From assembly GCF_000252445.1 (NCBI RefSeq), contig NC_017791.1, forward strand, positions 310,001 to 374,000: 64,000 nucleotides of DNA, in the 5' to 3' direction. This stretch comes from Deinococcus gobiensis I-0. GTDB taxonomy: Bacteria > Deinococcota > Deinococci > Deinococcales > Deinococcaceae. The notes beneath the pieces are model-generated. The model made no database searches and was not told the DNA's origin. It saw only the letters and a program-made list of their open reading frames with translations. Positions 63,101 to 64,000 of the stretch are shown in pieces (positions within the stretch are counted from its first letter, which is position 1; every line of letters starts with the position of its first letter). The translations under genes and the position numbers were made by a program.

Positions 63101-64000
63101 GCCTGACGGACCGCCTCGCGGCGCGCACCCTCGACCGCTACCGGGTCGGCCCCCTCGACCTTCAGGGCCTCGTCGGCCTCCTGACGCGCGGCCCGCACCT
63201 TCTGATCGCGCTGGAGGTTGATCAGTTTGTCGGAGGCGGCCAGGATCTGCGGGCCGGTGCGCTCGATGACCTGCGCGCGTTTGGCCGCGTCCTCGGTGTA
63301 GAGGGCGAGTTCCTCCTGCTGCCGGTCCTTGAGGCTGTCCAGGGCCCGCTGCGCGTCGGCCACGCTGCCGGCGGCCAGGGCAGCCGTGAAGGCCTGCTGG
63401 CTCTTGAGCCGGTTGGCGTTGCGGGTGGCCGCGTCCTTGTCGGCGCGGTCCTCCTCGCGCTGGATGGCCTCGCGCTGGCTCCGAGCCTTGTCTACCGCGT
63501 CGCCCTGGAGATCCTTTAGGGCCTGGTACTTCTCGCTCTTGTCGCCGTTGCGGCGCCGCTCGGCCTCGGCCGCGCGCCCAGCAGCGGCGGCTACCGCGTC
63601 CAGGCTGCGGATGTAGCCCGGCACGTCGTCGCTGACTTTGAACGTCGAGGCGGCCATCTTCAGCTGCTGGCTCAGGGCGTCGTAGCCCTGGCCGAACTTC
63701 GAGGTCTCTTTGTTGAGCTGCCCCAGCTGGAGCCGGGCGACCTCGATGGCCCCGGCGGCGCGCGGCCCGCCCTTCTCGAAGGCCGCGAGCACGCCCTCGG
63801 CCTTGAGCTTCCCGGTCAGGTCGCCGGCCTTGGTCCGCTCCTCGACGCGGGTGAGGATGCGCCGCGCCTCGGCGATCAGGGCGGCGTCGCTCTGCCGGCG
63901 CGTGGGCAGGGCCGCAGCGGCCGCTGCCGGGCTGAGGACCGCTGGCGTACCGGTGACCGGCGTGTAGCTCTGGCCCATCGGGTCCACTACGCGCCCACGG
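60124..64000 (-). CDS. Tail tape-measure protein, 5' end outside the window
   Basis: The frame is open to the window edge, with a GTG at 63987 that need not be the true start. At least 1290 residues are visible. The first ~700 visible residues are long alanine/arginine/glutamate-rich coiled coils (AEKAAEQARANRLAADRALA). A later region has hydrophobic segments (QEYAGYVQQAAGAFGQLASA, KVVANPADIGAWISLVTKVV), as expected for tape-measure proteins that insert in the membrane. It sets tail length. Head and neck genes would lie beyond the window. Confidence 0.85.
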   Translation of the reverse strand, partial: RGRVVDPMGQSYTPVTGTPAVLSPAAAAAALPTRRQSDAALIAEARRILTRVEERTKAGDLTGKLKAEGVLAAFEKGGPRAAGAIEVARLQLGQLNKETSKFGQGYDALSQQLKMAASTFKVSDDVPGYIRSLDAVAAAAGRAAEAERRRNGDKSEKYQALKDLQGDAVDKARSQREAIQREEDRADKDAATRNANRLKSQQAFTAALAAGSVADAQRALDSLKDRQQEELALYTEDAAKRAQVIERTGPQILAASDKLINLQRDQKVRAARQEADEALKVEGADPVAVEGARREAVRQAYRQATADRAAARRAQASAERTADLEAEKAAEQARANRLAADRALADGQLDLARKRAQAVVTGYDDAVKAAGDSARAQLDVEERLGRDVLAARNVLSTAEAQAEKTRLERERNAAVNVTGLTLRQRQDLWRQYGARIAQVDQDLQATLTRNGEASAKAVDAAWSKVFSDDDVERAKAYTEKVQGILASIPGQDEEGLIRIYTEAQANRDTTLMNAVFDEWEKRREAEEAGLRAIQKTWSDGVAADALTLSNQLQELGDNEGAVNALQVALGQVMDAAQRGEDAGEAVNSLTLALNNLGDALGLDDQFNTFVAQLSGTLDEQVMQVADQLATLEGKTDAGSLRLRSKLAAYLADLRRSLPDYGNPYAAGLIPGASGFQTSGDASGGRAVLDATSLTQRLGTASNGAGDGVTTDPDGTVVVRVKLEDEGDLNRAILEATNLLDSELGQSLPEGVRKGLEDAVAGAQAYKDALISITGEGVADGASEALKNAAQPPKNLFAESAQQIFDMQASGDLTDPVKVGALRQALDTLRQTGGLTDVQLANLNATIDQLTSNDLGTVNLGKRFDLSQWQKDIQDLSDEFDAGWIDAGTYTERLGLAGDKLREYAAEAEAAGNPKLAQTFRDQAAALRAMNPQIAGALLRIGKVQEYAGYVQQAAGAFGQLASAIGQGEEDYDRVTGQKLQTPWKDLAANLEGVGNAAGKVLDILGDVAKVVANPADIGAWISLVTKVVSSVADAIAGFQKARAEVSRLKAEFTEDNPFLNADDYQKVFTRSRGWFADTFGGGPEVVNEIDKIGLTFAKTMQGAFASGIKKGLTDAIRGGDINLFSKALHEEVYGGLVEGMVDVFLNEELLKNIIAPAIKAWSDALKTPDTADDAAALAGIDAAVAQVDQQAARFYSDVAPKLQGLQEKWGLTPEATQGVDTTGLSTAPPAIQYALSTPLLEGITKLDATIGRLDGTVGTLGQILRDGIPVTVTVQQGGSSYQSTTGALAGR

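Overview
The window looks like part of a large Deinococcus plasmid or phage-plasmid. This is inferred from the GC-rich coding style, start codons sitting 5-8 nt after a TAnnnT -10 box (leaderless starts, known to be common in Deinococcus), a uracil-DNA glycosylase that from memory closely resembles the D. radiodurans enzyme, a replication-initiator-A family Rep, and an Excalibur domain. No database search was possible, so all family names rest on motifs read by eye.

Layout. 1-4600: a 3'-truncated (window edge) DUF4157/eCIS-core protein with a transglycosylase-like C terminus, and a decayed NERD-nuclease/SF1-helicase gene. 4742-6621: plasmid initiator gene with an inverted-repeat operator and eight iterons. 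6950-20930: accessory genes, including DUF3006, a secreted metallo-beta-lactamase/Excalibur protein, a photolyase fused in frame to uracil-DNA glycosylase, a PadR-controlled membrane protein, secreted proteins and lipoproteins, a GNAT, a damaged IS5-like element and an AT-richer TPR gene. 20940-25747: a tight phage-type replication operon (DnaB-like helicase, TOPRIM primase, DUF1064 and unknowns) with overlapping starts, interrupted by a reversed membrane-protein gene. 26387-31650: accessory genes, ending in a cassette that recurs inverted at 48272-49853.

31723-48224, between the two cassette copies, holds a plus-strand operon-like block: a TGT/DpdA-like protein, a MoxR-like AAA+ ATPase and its VWA partner split by parA/parB and two parS-like palindromes, three members of an unrecognised modular protein family, a second TOPRIM primase, and a 1409-residue methyltransferase-helicase. 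Most genes here start 10-11 nt after a GC hairpin of the form TGGCCCC-loop-GGGGCCA that occupies the short gap after the previous stop codon. Twelve copies (eleven with a start codon, one orphan) share this geometry. Stem extensions covary and no Shine-Dalgarno lies in the 10-11 nt spacer. This is the best candidate for an undescribed system in the window.

51213-64000 (minus strand) is a phage tail and lysis module: tape-measure protein (running off the window), tail hub-like protein, distal-tail-like protein, tailspike, then small secreted proteins, holin-like membrane proteins and a GH19 endolysin. Plasmid replication and partition genes together with phage replication, tail and lysis genes suggest a phage-plasmid, but no capsid, terminase or portal gene is visible in this window.
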